From Hymenobacter plasmatis (GTDB lineage Bacteria > Bacteroidota > Bacteroidia > Cytophagales > Hymenobacteraceae), in assembly GCF_020711255.1 (NCBI RefSeq), contig NZ_JAJFAW010000005.1, positions 186,001-250,000 of the forward strand: a stretch of DNA of 64,000 bases, written 5' to 3'. Made by a program: the position numbers and the translations under genes. This document shows positions 15,986 through 26,966 of this stretch, in pieces (positions within the stretch are counted from its first letter, which is position 1; each line of letters starts with the position of its first letter). The notes below the pieces were generated by a model, which saw only the letters and a list, made by a program, of their open reading frames with translations, ran no database searches and was not told the origin of the DNA.

Positions 15986-17212
15986 CTAAGCAGCCGCTTT
16001 TTCTTTAGCTCTGGGCTTGGCGTTGGGAATCAGGTTGTGCGGGTTCAGCACAAACTTCTTGGCCACCCCGCTATCAAACTCGGCGTAGCCTTCGGGGGCT
16101 TGGTCGAGCGTAATAACTTCCACGTTTACGGCTTTGGCAATCTGCACCTTGTCGTACAAAATGGCCTGCATGAGCTGGCGGTTGTAGCTCAACACCGGCG
16201 TCTGGCCGGTATAGAAAGAGTGGCTCTTAGCCCAGCCCAGGCCGAAACGGATGGACAAGCTGCCCTTCTGCGCGGCCTTGTCCTGCGCGCCTGGGTCGGC
16301 GGTTACGTACAGCCCGGGAATGCCGATGGAACCACCGGCGCGAGCAATTTCCATGAGCGAGTTGAGCACGGCAGCGGGCACTTCCTCCTTCGCCGTCCGG
16401 CCCTCCCCGTGGGCTTCGAACCCCACGCAATCGACTGCACAGTCAACTTCAGGTACTCCCAGAATCTGGGCGATTTGCTGCGCCAAGGTGGCATCCTTGG
16501 TCAGGTCCACGGTTTCGCAGCCGAAGGAGCGGGCGTGGGCCAGGCGGGCTTGGTTCAGGTCACCCACAATTACCACGGCCGCGCCCAGTAATTGAGCTGA
16601 AGCGGCGGCCGCCAGCCCAACTGGCCCGGCCCCGGCGATGTACACCGTGGCCCCCGGCCGCACGCCGGCGCGGATGGCGCCGTGGAAACCGGTGGGGAAA
16701 ATGTCGCTCAGCATTGTCAGGTCACGGATTTTCTCCATGGCCTGGGCCTTGTCCGGGAATTTCAGCAGGTTGAAATCGGCGTAGGGCACCATCACATATT
16801 CGGCCTGCCCGCCGACCCACCCGCCCATGTCGACGTAGCCATAAGCGCCACCGGCGCGGCCCTCGTTCACGGTCAGGCAGATGCCGGTTTGCTGCTCGCG
16901 GCAGTTGCGGCAGCGCCCACAGGCCACGTTAAACGGCACCGACACCAGGTCGCCTTTTTTCAGAAACTCCACGTCGTCGCCGGTCTCGATGATCTCGCCC
17001 GTGATTTCGTGGCCCAGCACCAGGCCAGGTGCTGCCGTGGTCCGACCGCGCACCATGTGCTGGTCGGAACCGCAGATGTTGGTGGACACCACTTTCAAAA
17101 TGGCCCCGTGAGTGATTTTTCGGCCCTTGGGGTTTTTCAGCTCCGGAAAATCTATGACTTGAACCTCGACTTTGCCGGGTCCCAGGTACACTACGCCTCG
17201 ATTGTTTGCCAT
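15986..17212 (-). CDS. fdhA: Glutathione-independent formaldehyde dehydrogenase (zinc alcohol dehydrogenase family)
   Basis: 408 residues. The medium-chain dehydrogenase pattern is complete: catalytic-zinc ligands C47 (NICGSDQHM) and H68 in GHEITGE, structural-zinc cysteines C98, C101, C104 and C112, and a GAGPVGLAA nucleotide-binding turn. The family member that best fits (opening NRGVVYLGPGKVEVQ, NICGSDQHMVRGRT, long C-terminal PHNLIPNAK) is the Pseudomonas putida-type formaldehyde dehydrogenase, which carries tightly bound NAD and does not need glutathione. The basic Lys/Ala tail is local to this protein. The GlcG-like gene lies 59 bases upstream on the same strand and is probably co-transcribed. 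Confidence 0.9.
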   Translation of the reverse strand: MANNRGVVYLGPGKVEVQVIDFPELKNPKGRKITHGAILKVVSTNICGSDQHMVRGRTTAAPGLVLGHEITGEIIETGDDVEFLKKGDLVSVPFNVACGRCRNCREQQTGICLTVNEGRAGGAYGYVDMGGWVGGQAEYVMVPYADFNLLKFPDKAQAMEKIRDLTMLSDIFPTGFHGAIRAGVRPGATVYIAGAGPVGLAAAASAQLLGAAVVIVGDLNQARLAHARSFGCETVDLTKDATLAQQIAQILGVPEVDCAVDCVGFEAHGEGRTAKEEVPAAVLNSLMEIARAGGSIGIPGLYVTADPGAQDKAAQKGSLSIRFGLGWAKSHSFYTGQTPVLSYNRQLMQAILYDKVQIAKAVNVEVITLDQAPEGYAEFDSGVAKKFVLNPHNLIPNAKPRAKEKAAA

Positions 17213-17271
17213 AGCTATAGGAAATTAGGAGTGAGAGAAAAACCTGTCAGGGACCAGTCGCGGCGCGGTGG

Positions 17272-17685
17272 TTATTGGGCTGGTTGGGCTAAGGCCTGCA
17301 CGCCGGCTTGGGCTACGGCGTGGTCGTTTTCGACCGAGTCACCGGATACGCCAATGGCGCCCATAAAGCCGCCGCTACGCCCCGGGATGGGGATGCCGCC
17401 GGGGAACGTGATGAGGCCGCTGTTGGAATGCTCGATGTTGAACAGGGCGCCGCCAGGCTGCGAAATCTTGCCGATTTCGCCGGTGGGCATGTCGAAAAAG
17501 CGGGCCGTTTTGGCCTTCTTAATGGAGATGTCGAGCGAACCCAGCCAAGCGTCGTCCATGCGAATGAAAGCCACGAGGTTGGCGCCCGCATCGACCACGG
17601 CGATGTTCATCTTGACATTCAGCTCAATGGCTTTCTGGTGAGCGGCCTGGAGGGCCGTTTGTGCTTGTGCTAGGGTAATGCCCAT
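17272..17685 (-). CDS. GlcG/HbpS-family (heme-binding) protein
   Basis: 137 residues with no signal peptide. It follows the GlcG/HbpS pattern throughout: [53 protein letters not shown], a central GGIPI and a C-terminal [20 protein letters not shown]. Some members bind heme and others are found in glycolate or aldehyde operons with unknown roles. Its position directly upstream of fdhA (59 bases) suggests a link to aldehyde oxidation or to oxidative by-products, which is inference. Confidence 0.88.
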   Translation of the reverse strand: MGITLAQAQTALQAAHQKAIELNVKMNIAVVDAGANLVAFIRMDDAWLGSLDISIKKAKTARFFDMPTGEIGKISQPGGALFNIEHSNSGLITFPGGIPIPGRSGGFMGAIGVSGDSVENDHAVAQAGVQALAQPAQ

Positions 17686-17718
17686 AGTGCTGGTTGGTTA
17701 AGAAGGGAAAAGGGTGTG

Positions 17719-17738
17719 CTGCCCCAGAGGCGGGGCAG
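17719..17738 (-). terminator. Short hairpin between membrane protein gene and glcG-like gene
   Basis: CTGCCCC agaggc GGGGCAG, a 7-bp stem, about 95 bases after the stop of the membrane protein gene on the minus strand, with CCCTTTTCCC downstream. A weak terminator is likely. Confidence 0.5.
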
Positions 17739-17834
17739 TGTTCTTAACCCAACTCGCAGTCCTGGCATTTGGTTACGACGGCCCAGCTACCAATTTCGCC
17801 AGAGTTCTCCTTTACCCATGGCTACCCCGGCACC

Positions 17835-18689
17835 TTAGCCAAATAATACCGGCGGGCTCAGCGCCAGGCGCCAGGCTATCGCCACTACCACAGCCAGCCC
17901 AACCAGACCCCAGGCGACATACGTTGGTTTGGGGCGGCGCACCGTTTCCGAAAACACCTCGTTCTGACAGCTAAGTGCTAGGGGCAGTATCAGCAGGCCC
18001 ATCATTAATAAGTGCAGGCCTTCGTGTAGCGTAAAATACGGGACCTTGGTGAGGGCGATAAAGATGCCCCCGGCCAACCAGGGGATAAACAAGGTAAAAA
18101 CCACCATGAGCCGCCGGTTTTCGTAGCGCATCACCGTGCGGGAGTCGTGGGCCTGCAGGAAAGCCACGGCCGCAAAGTAGCCCAGGGCCAGTTGCACCAA
18201 GCCGGCAATAATGGCCAGCAGCACGTTCGCCACGTTGCCCATGCGCAGCACCCAGTCGGGCACGTACCAGAATCCCGAATGCGTAAACGTGTCGGCAAGC
18301 AAGGCGCCAAATACCGCGTTGCAGCTGTGAAAAGCCACCCAGAGCAAAAGCAGCTTCATCTGGCCGCGTTGAGCCCGTTTTTGCCGCCAGAACCACCAGA
18401 ACGCGCCTATCCCTAATAGGAAGCAAACCGCTGGCCCCACGCTGTATACGGCGATGACGGCCGCACTGAACCACTCATTGTCGGCCAAGCTATAAGTGAT
18501 AACGCTGGGGTTCCAGCGGCCGCGGAGCTCGTAAAAGAGTGATACTTCCATCTTCGCCGCCTGGTGCAGGCCCCACACCAGGTAGTAAGCCAATACATAC
18601 AAGGCCGTGCCGTTGAGGGCGGAAATCAGGAACTTGCTTGTATTGGTTTGCTGAGGAGCCGACGACGGCGTAGCGGTTTCCGGTTGCAT
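17835..18689 (-). CDS. Multi-pass membrane protein of unknown function
   Basis: 284 residues with a short polar N-terminus and about seven hydrophobic segments, among them ISALNGTALYVLAYYLVWGL, WFSAAVIAVYSVGPAVCFLLGIG, GNVANVLLAIIAGLVQLALGY, LMVVFTLFIPWLAGGIFIAL and YVAWGLVGLAVVVAIAWRLA. TLHEGLHLLMMG in a late segment has an HExxH-like spacing (HEGLH) and could ligate a metal as in membrane metalloproteases. I cannot place it in a named family. A -7 element lies 40 bases upstream, and lepA diverges from it. Confidence 0.7.
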   Translation of the reverse strand: MQPETATPSSAPQQTNTSKFLISALNGTALYVLAYYLVWGLHQAAKMEVSLFYELRGRWNPSVITYSLADNEWFSAAVIAVYSVGPAVCFLLGIGAFWWFWRQKRAQRGQMKLLLLWVAFHSCNAVFGALLADTFTHSGFWYVPDWVLRMGNVANVLLAIIAGLVQLALGYFAAVAFLQAHDSRTVMRYENRRLMVVFTLFIPWLAGGIFIALTKVPYFTLHEGLHLLMMGLLILPLALSCQNEVFSETVRRPKPTYVAWGLVGLAVVVAIAWRLALSPPVLFG

Positions 18690-18728
18690 AGGCGGACTTT
18701 ACAAATCGCATAAAATAAGGCGAATCGG

Positions 18729-18736
18729 CAAAACTA
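18729..18736 (-). promoter_or_regulatory. -7 promoter element TAGTTTTG of the membrane protein gene
   Basis: Exact TAnnTTTG match on the minus strand, 40 bases before the ATG at 18689. Confidence 0.5.
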
Positions 18737-18844
18737 AGCAGCTCAGCCCAATTGTTCCTAGGCTGCCCCGGGACGGCCAAATGGCTCCCGGCTGGCTTTT
18801 GCGCCCTACGGTTCGTACCTTCGCGGACTGAAAAACTGCCCTCT

Positions 18845-20632
<1,788 letters not shown>

Positions 20633-20640
20633 TTTGTAAA

Positions 20641-20667
20641 GAGCGGCTTTCGGGCCGCTCTTTTTTT
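20641..20667 (+). terminator. Rho-independent terminator of lepA
   Basis: GAGCGGC tttcgg GCCGCTC followed by seven Ts, starting eight bases after the lepA stop. Confidence 0.9.
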
Positions 20668-20746
20668 ATGGTCCCGCTAGCGAAGGAAGCATCTTATCAC
20701 GGCCTCTTTCGTCAGAATTTACAAACCCATGCGGCGCGAGGCGTGA

Positions 20747-20778
20747 AAAGGTCCTTCGCGGTGTTCAGGATGACAGCC
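20747..20778 (+). repeat. Dispersed repeat R3 (GGTCCTTCGC...CAGGATGACA) in the folD leader
   Basis: The segment aaggtccttcgcggtg followed by ttcaggatgacag has the form of a short interspersed repeat seen between genes in several Bacteroidetes genomes (from memory, not searched). Only one copy is in the window. It ends five bases before the folD ATG, so it forms the 5' untranslated region. Confidence 0.5.
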
Positions 20779-20783
20779 ACTTT

Positions 20784-21695
20784 ATGAGCCCAGTTCAAAC
20801 CAACAACCTCATCGACGGCAAACAAACCGCCGAGGACATCAAGGCCGAAATTGCTATTGAGGTAGCAGCCCTGAAAGCCGCCGGCGAAAAGGTGCCGCAC
20901 CTGGCCGCCATCCTCGTGGGCCACGACGGAGGCTCCGAAACCTATGTGCGCAACAAGGTGCTGGCCTGCGAGCGGGTAGGCTTTCAATCCACCCTGTTAC
21001 GCTACGAAGACGACATCAGCGAGGCGGACCTATTGGCTAAAGTTGACGAGCTAAACAACGACCCCGAGATTGACGGCTTCATTGTGCAACTGCCGTTGCC
21101 GGCCCACATCAACCCTGAGAAAGTCATCGAAGCCATTCGGCCGGAGAAAGACGTGGATGGCTTTCACCCGATGAACATAGGGCGTATGGTAGCCGGATTG
21201 CCGGCCTTGCTGCCCGCCACCCCGTCCGGCATTGTAGAGCTGCTCAGCCGCTGGGGTATCAAAACCAGTGGCAAACACTGCGTGGTTATTGGTCGTTCTA
21301 ATATCGTGGGTACGCCGGTTAGCATTCTGTTAGCCAAAAATTTGGATACGGCGAACTGCACTGTTACTTTATGCCATTCTCGCACGCAGAACCTGGCCGA
21401 AATCTGTCGGACGGCCGACATCGTGGTGGCCGCCATTGGCCGGCCCGAGTTTGTGACGGCCGACATGGTGCGGCCCGGCGCCGTGGTGATTGATGTGGGC
21501 ACAACGCGCGTTGCCGACGCGACCAAGAAGAGTGGCTATGCCCTAAAAGGCGACGTGAACTTTGCGGAAGTAGCTCCCTTGGCTTCAGCCATTACCCCGG
21601 TGCCAGGGGGCGTGGGCCCGATGACCATTGCCATGCTGTTGTTGAACACCCTACGCGCCGCCAAAGGCGAAATATATCCCAAATTAGGAAGCTGA
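20784..21695 (+). CDS. folD: Methylenetetrahydrofolate dehydrogenase/cyclohydrolase
   Basis: 303 residues. This bifunctional enzyme of one-carbon metabolism oxidises 5,10-methylene-THF with NADP and opens the resulting methenyl ring to 10-formyl-THF. The catalytic Y54xxxK58 pair is in [12 protein letters not shown]. The family blocks [38 protein letters not shown] and [16 protein letters not shown] are all present. It is complete and typical in length. It lies between the lepA terminator and queE, with a dispersed repeat forming its leader. Confidence 0.98.
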   Translation: MSPVQTNNLIDGKQTAEDIKAEIAIEVAALKAAGEKVPHLAAILVGHDGGSETYVRNKVLACERVGFQSTLLRYEDDISEADLLAKVDELNNDPEIDGFIVQLPLPAHINPEKVIEAIRPEKDVDGFHPMNIGRMVAGLPALLPATPSGIVELLSRWGIKTSGKHCVVIGRSNIVGTPVSILLAKNLDTANCTVTLCHSRTQNLAEICRTADIVVAAIGRPEFVTADMVRPGAVVIDVGTTRVADATKKSGYALKGDVNFAEVAPLASAITPVPGGVGPMTIAMLLLNTLRAAKGEIYPKLGS

Positions 21696-21809
21696 TTTTT
21701 GGAATATTTGGTTAAGCTATCCGCAAACCGTACTTTTAAAGTCCGGCATTGGGAACGGTGTGTTCCTGTGCCAGCGTTCAGTAAGCTTAGCTTTCTGTCG
21801 ATTTTCGTT

Positions 21810-22478
21810 ATGATTCCTGTGAGTATACTTTCTTCTGATATTATTGCACCGAGTGGTGCTACTGCCGCTTCGGAAGCCGGCGTAATGCTGCCTGTTATGG
21901 AGCAGTTTTACACCATCCAGGGCGAGGGTTACAACACCGGCCGGGCAGCCTATTTCATTCGGCTCGGCGGCTGCGACGTGGGCTGCCATTGGTGCGACGT
22001 AAAGGAGTCGTGGGATGCCAATGCGCACCCCCGCCAATCAGTTGCCCAGCTGGTGGATGCTGTGCTGGCGCACCCGGGCCGCGATGTGGTGATTACCGGC
22101 GGCGAGCCGCTGATGCACGAGCTGGGCCCACTCACGGCGGCCCTGCAGGCAGCGGGCTGCCGCACCTGGCTCGAAACCTCGGGCGCCCACCCGCTCTCCG
22201 GCACCTGGGATTGGATATGCCTTTCGCCTAAAAAGTTTAAAGCGCCGCTGCCCGATGTGCTGGCGGCGGCCCATGAGCTAAAGGTGGTCGTGTTTAATGG
22301 CCACGATTTTGCATGGGCCGAAGAACACGCGGCGCTGGTACCCGCCAGCACCCGCCTATACTTACAGCCGGAATGGAGCCGCGCGGCTCGCATGACGCCC
22401 GAACTGGTGGAGTATGTGAAGCAGCACCCGCGCTGGCAGGTGTCGCTTCAAACCCACAAATACCTTGACATCCCGTAG
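21810..22478 (+). CDS. queE: 7-carboxy-7-deazaguanine synthase (radical SAM)
   Basis: 222 residues from the ATG at 21810. A second ATG at 21885 (MLPVMEQFYTIQGEG) would give a 197-residue protein starting at the conserved core; the upstream 25 residues are not conserved-looking, so either start is possible. The cluster-binding cysteines have the QueE-type spacing C-x3-C-x2-C (C55, C59, C62 in GGCDVGCHWCD). VITGGEPLMH and the C-terminal SLQTHKYLDIP also fit. It converts 6-carboxytetrahydropterin to CDG in queuosine/7-deazaguanine synthesis. The next gene starts eight bases after its stop, so the two are probably co-transcribed. Confidence 0.95.
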   Translation: MIPVSILSSDIIAPSGATAASEAGVMLPVMEQFYTIQGEGYNTGRAAYFIRLGGCDVGCHWCDVKESWDANAHPRQSVAQLVDAVLAHPGRDVVITGGEPLMHELGPLTAALQAAGCRTWLETSGAHPLSGTWDWICLSPKKFKAPLPDVLAAAHELKVVVFNGHDFAWAEEHAALVPASTRLYLQPEWSRAARMTPELVEYVKQHPRWQVSLQTHKYLDIP

Positions 22479-22486
22479 CCTATCCT

Positions 22487-24463
22487 ATGCGTTGCAATTC
22501 AGTGTTGGGGGCGTTCCGCCTCGGAATGATGTTTCTGTTGTGGCTGGCCACGGCGGAAACCGCTTGGAGCCAGTTGCCCGTCAAGGTGCAAACGCCCACC
22601 AACACCAAGGCCCGCAACCTGCTTGAGAAAGCCCAGCAGCAAACCAAGGAACGGGACTTTATCAAGGCCATCGAGACGCTAAACCAGCTCAACGAGAAGT
22701 TCCCCTCTTTCGGGGAGCCTTACTTGCTGAAAGGCTCGTTGCTGAAAGCCATTGGCGACAACCGAGGAGCCTTGGCCGCCTACCGCGACGGCCTCACCAA
22801 AGTGCCCACAGATGCGGTACATGCGTCGGAATACCAAATGCTCGGTGACCTGGCCTTGAGCTACGGCGAGTACCAAACGGCAATGGATGCCTACAAGCAG
22901 CTGCTGAAAGTTGCCCCCAAAACGCAGAAGAACCTGGCCAAATCGCAGCGCCAGCTGCTGACCTGTGAGTTTGCACTTGAGGCCATGAAGCACCCCGTGG
23001 GCGAGGCGCCCGTGCCGTTGCCCGCGCCAATGAACAGCTTTAAGTTTCAGTACTTCCCAGCCCTGACGGCGGACAACCGCTTCCTACTGTTCACGGGCCG
23101 CCCGGCCGCCAGCAGTGGCGAGGATTTATTTGTAAGCCGGCAAAACAAGGACGGCTCGTTTGGGGCACCAGTATCGATATCGCCGGCCATCAACACGAGC
23201 TACAACGAGGGAGCCGGCTCAATTTCGGGCGATGGCAAAACCCTGGTTTTTGCTTCCTGCGACCGGCCCAAGGCCATTGGCAACTGCGACCTGTACATTT
23301 CGCGCCGTACCGGTAACAACTGGAGCAAGCCCGTAAACCTCGGCACCAACGTCAACTCCACGGAGTGGGACTCGCAGCCTACCCTATCGGCCGATGGGCG
23401 CACGCTGTACTTCACCTCGACCCGCCGCGGTGGCCAAGGCCAGGAAGATATTTACATAACTACTCTTCAGCCCGATGGTAACTGGAGCGCGGCAAAGAAC
23501 CTGGGCACCCCCGTAAATACGCCAGGCAAGGACATGGCCCCGTTTATTCACGCCAGCGGCACCACCCTCTACTACGTGACCGATGGACTGGTGGGCATGG
23601 GTGGGCTCGACGTGTTTCGGTGCGAGAAAACCGCAACCGGCAAGTGGAGCGAGCCCCGCAACCTGGGCTACCCGCTCAATACCTTCGAAAACGAAGCCTC
23701 GCTCTTCATAACCTCGGACAATCAGAAAGGCTTTTGTTCGCGCAGCCGCGTGTCGGATGAGCCGCTGAATGGGGCCCGCATGTCGCGCGAGCGGCCCGTA
23801 GAGCTGTTTAGCTTTTCGGTGCCCGCGCCGGTGAAAGCCCGCGAAACCAGTACCTATACCCAGGGCCGCGTGTTTGATGCCATCACCAAAAAACCGCTCA
23901 AGGCCGAGGTAAAGCTATACGACGTGGAAACCGACGAGCTGACGCAGTTCGTGACCTCTGACCCGGAGTATGGAGACTACACGGTGGTGCTGAACGAAGG
24001 GCACCACTACGCCATGTACGCGGCCGCCGATAAGTACCTGCTCAAAAGCCTCAGCTTCGATTATACTGACCAGCACACCTTCGACCCGCTAACGCTGGAC
24101 ATTTACCTGGAGCCGGTGCGCTCGGGGCGCAGCGTGGTGTTGAACAACCTGTTTTTTGATACCAATAAGTACGACCTGAAGCCGCAGTCGCGCACGGAGC
24201 TGAACCGGCTCATTGAGTTTTTGCGGCAATACCGGGACGTGCAAATCGAGGTATCGGGCTACACCGACAACGTGGGCACGCCCGAGGCCAACCTCCAGTT
24301 ATCGGAGCGGCGAGCGCAGTCGGTGGTGGCTTACCTATCCAGCCACGGCATTTCGCCCAATCGCCTGCGCTCCAAAGGGTACGGCGAGGGCCATGCGCTG
24401 GCTGCCAACGACACCGAAGGCCACCGCCAGCTCAACCGCCGCATCGAGCTTCATATCCTTTAA
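22487..24463 (+). CDS. TPR + beta-propeller + CarboxypepD-like + OmpA protein, PorE-like (type IX secretion)
   Basis: 658 residues. A signal peptide (ending TAWSQ) is followed by TPR-like helices (about 40-150), then PD40/WD40-like propeller blades (about 185-430; repeated SADGRTLYFTS, SGDGKTLVFAS). A carboxypeptidase regulatory-like domain (about 450-530, TQGRVFDAITKKPLKAEVKLYD) and a C-terminal OmpA domain (about 548-658, VSGYTDNVGTPEANLQLSERRA, NRRIEL) complete it. This four-part order and length match PorE, which links the type IX secretion trans-envelope complex to peptidoglycan. Related OmpA proteins share the order, so PorE function is likely but not certain. A poorly paired terminator follows. 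Confidence 0.8.
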   Translation: MRCNSVLGAFRLGMMFLLWLATAETAWSQLPVKVQTPTNTKARNLLEKAQQQTKERDFIKAIETLNQLNEKFPSFGEPYLLKGSLLKAIGDNRGALAAYRDGLTKVPTDAVHASEYQMLGDLALSYGEYQTAMDAYKQLLKVAPKTQKNLAKSQRQLLTCEFALEAMKHPVGEAPVPLPAPMNSFKFQYFPALTADNRFLLFTGRPAASSGEDLFVSRQNKDGSFGAPVSISPAINTSYNEGAGSISGDGKTLVFASCDRPKAIGNCDLYISRRTGNNWSKPVNLGTNVNSTEWDSQPTLSADGRTLYFTSTRRGGQGQEDIYITTLQPDGNWSAAKNLGTPVNTPGKDMAPFIHASGTTLYYVTDGLVGMGGLDVFRCEKTATGKWSEPRNLGYPLNTFENEASLFITSDNQKGFCSRSRVSDEPLNGARMSRERPVELFSFSVPAPVKARETSTYTQGRVFDAITKKPLKAEVKLYDVETDELTQFVTSDPEYGDYTVVLNEGHHYAMYAAADKYLLKSLSFDYTDQHTFDPLTLDIYLEPVRSGRSVVLNNLFFDTNKYDLKPQSRTELNRLIEFLRQYRDVQIEVSGYTDNVGTPEANLQLSERRAQSVVAYLSSHGISPNRLRSKGYGEGHALAANDTEGHRQLNRRIELHIL

Positions 24464-24590
24464 GCAGTTTTGGGGCAAACCACAGCATTGAGGCAACCTT
24501 AGCGAAAAGGCTGACATCGTGATTTTACTTAAAGTAATACTTTAGATAAGTGGAAATATAATAGGATTTGCGCTCAAAAAAATATGGCTC

Positions 24591-24613
24591 GCCCGTTGGC
24601 GGGCTTTTTTTTT
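24591..24613 (+). terminator. Terminator with long T run
   Basis: GCCCG ttgg CGGGC followed by nine Ts. The stem is short but the T tract is strong. It ends the queE / PorE-like transcript. Confidence 0.75.
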
Positions 24614-24715
24614 GTCTCATTGCGGAGTTTTTCTAATTAAAACAAGGGGCTATAAATGAGTTATTTATATGTAGGCAAAGAAACTGGTTGGTTAAAAAAG
24701 TGCCAAAAAAAATTA

Positions 24716-24748
24716 TTTGTATTCAAAAAAATATTGTGCTTACGTTTG
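24716..24748 (+). promoter_or_regulatory. Complete Bacteroidetes promoter, TTTG-N21-TACGTTTG
   Basis: -33 TTTG at 24716-24719 and -7 TACGTTTG at 24741-24748, spacing 21, fitting the known TTTG/TAnnTTTG layout. The ATG of the small secreted protein follows 60 bases later. Confidence 0.7.
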
Positions 24749-24808
24749 GTCCAGTCAATCACCAACGAATTGGCCATTCACTCATCTTTTCACCATTACC
24801 TACTACCC

Positions 24809-25186
24809 ATGAAAACTTTGTTCCTGGCTGCCTGCATTACGGCAAGTGTTTGTTCGGCTTCGGCTGCTGTAGCAGGTGGACCCGGCGATGGCGCCTATTC
24901 GCAGGCCATGATTAGCCGCGCTACTACGCTTACCCGGGCCCTGGCCAACCGCATCCATTTCAACGAGGCGCAGTACGTGGCCGTGAAGCAGCTGCACCTG
25001 AACATGCTCACTGAGCGCCGTGACCTGGAGATTCTCCTCAATGGCGCCAGCGCCGAAGAGCGTGACGCCCAGCTCTCGTGGGCCCAGCAGCGCTACGAAA
25101 GCGACCTGATGTACTTGCTCAAGCCGCAGCAGCTGGTGGCCTACCAGTCGCTCCGCACCAACTTTACCGCACACAGCCTGAAGTAA
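24809..25186 (+). CDS. Small secreted helical protein (Spy/CpxP-like spacing), paralog of the gene at 39333
   Basis: 125 residues from the ATG at 24809. The signal peptide is MKTLFLAACITASVCSASA. The mature part is helical, with a conserved pattern RATTLTRALANRIHFNEAQY...LHLNMLTERRDLEIL and a C-terminal YLLKPQQLVAYQSL. The LTP.QL..Y/LxLNEAQ layout is reminiscent of LTxxQ proteins (Spy/CpxP), periplasmic chaperone-like proteins, but the match is loose. The gene at 39333-39752 has the same arrangement (LTREMTIKLHLNEAQILNLLALN...LTPSQLSQL). A good promoter lies upstream. Function unknown. Confidence 0.7.
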   Translation: MKTLFLAACITASVCSASAAVAGGPGDGAYSQAMISRATTLTRALANRIHFNEAQYVAVKQLHLNMLTERRDLEILLNGASAEERDAQLSWAQQRYESDLMYLLKPQQLVAYQSLRTNFTAHSLK

Positions 25187-25196
25187 TTGCTTAGCA

Positions 25197-25221
25197 GTGG
25201 CCCCACCGAGGTTGGGGCCAC
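25197..25221 (+). terminator. GC-rich hairpin without T run
   Basis: GTGGCCCCA ccgaggt TGGGGCCAC, a perfect 9-bp stem, between the small secreted protein gene and the DUF4177 gene. With no T tract it may be an attenuator or an mRNA-stabilising hairpin. Confidence 0.5.
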
Positions 25222-25233
25222 CATCCTGCATTT

Positions 25234-25428
25234 ATGAAACAGTTCGAATACCGTCTGCTGGATACCGTTAGCGGCTTTTTCAGCGGCATTGACTTCCAGG
25301 AATTAACCAACCATCTGAATGGCATGGGCAGGGAAGGGTGGGAGGTGGTGTCCGTCGTGGATACTATTTTCACCTCAAACCGCACGCGAGGGCTGCTCAT
25401 CACGCTGAAGCGGGAGCTTTCATCGTAA
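25234..25428 (+). CDS. DUF4177 small protein
   Basis: 64 residues: an opening MKQFEYRLLDTV, a central helix (DFQELTNHLNGMGREGWEVVSV) and a C-terminal strand pair (RGLLITLKREL). The FEYRLLD...LN.lG.EGWE.V pattern is that of DUF4177, a small cytoplasmic alpha/beta domain of unknown role. It follows the small secreted protein gene by 47 bases across a hairpin and converges on gltA. Confidence 0.75.
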   Translation: MKQFEYRLLDTVSGFFSGIDFQELTNHLNGMGREGWEVVSVVDTIFTSNRTRGLLITLKRELSS

Positions 25429-25455
25429 ATCAGGCGATAAATTCTAACTGGTCGA

Positions 25456-25515
25456 CTTAAAAGGCGAAAGGCCCACGAAACCAAATTTGGTTTCGTGGGC
25501 CTTTCGCCTTTTAAG
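25456..25515. terminator. 60-bp perfect palindrome, bidirectional terminator
   Basis: Arms 25456-25485 and 25486-25515 are exact reverse complements (outer CTTAAAAGGCGAAAGGCCCA, centre CCAAATTTGG). It lies between the convergent DUF4177 gene and gltA, with an A run on one side and a T run on the other, so it can end transcription both ways. The perfect 30-bp arms with no loop are unusual. Confidence 0.8.
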
Positions 25516-25526
25516 CGGGCTTGAGC

Positions 25527-26819
<1,293 letters not shown>

Positions 26820-26966
26820 GGGCGGGAGGGATGTGAGGGGAATTTCAGTGCGAAACTAAGGCATAAGCCGTGAGCCGGGAAATTTTCCGGCTATTCGACC
26901 CGGCATTAGTACAGGATAACTAGCGTGCAGGTTCGATAAAAAGGAGATAGGTATTGAGCTAATCAG

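Larger units (their letters stand above)
24464..24808. other. Intergenic region (345 bases), AT-rich
   Basis: It lies between the PorE-like gene and a small secreted protein gene. It holds the terminator at 24591-24613 and the best-formed promoter of the window at 24716-24748. The frame of the small protein is open back to 24656, but those codons overlap the promoter and look non-coding. Confidence 0.6.
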
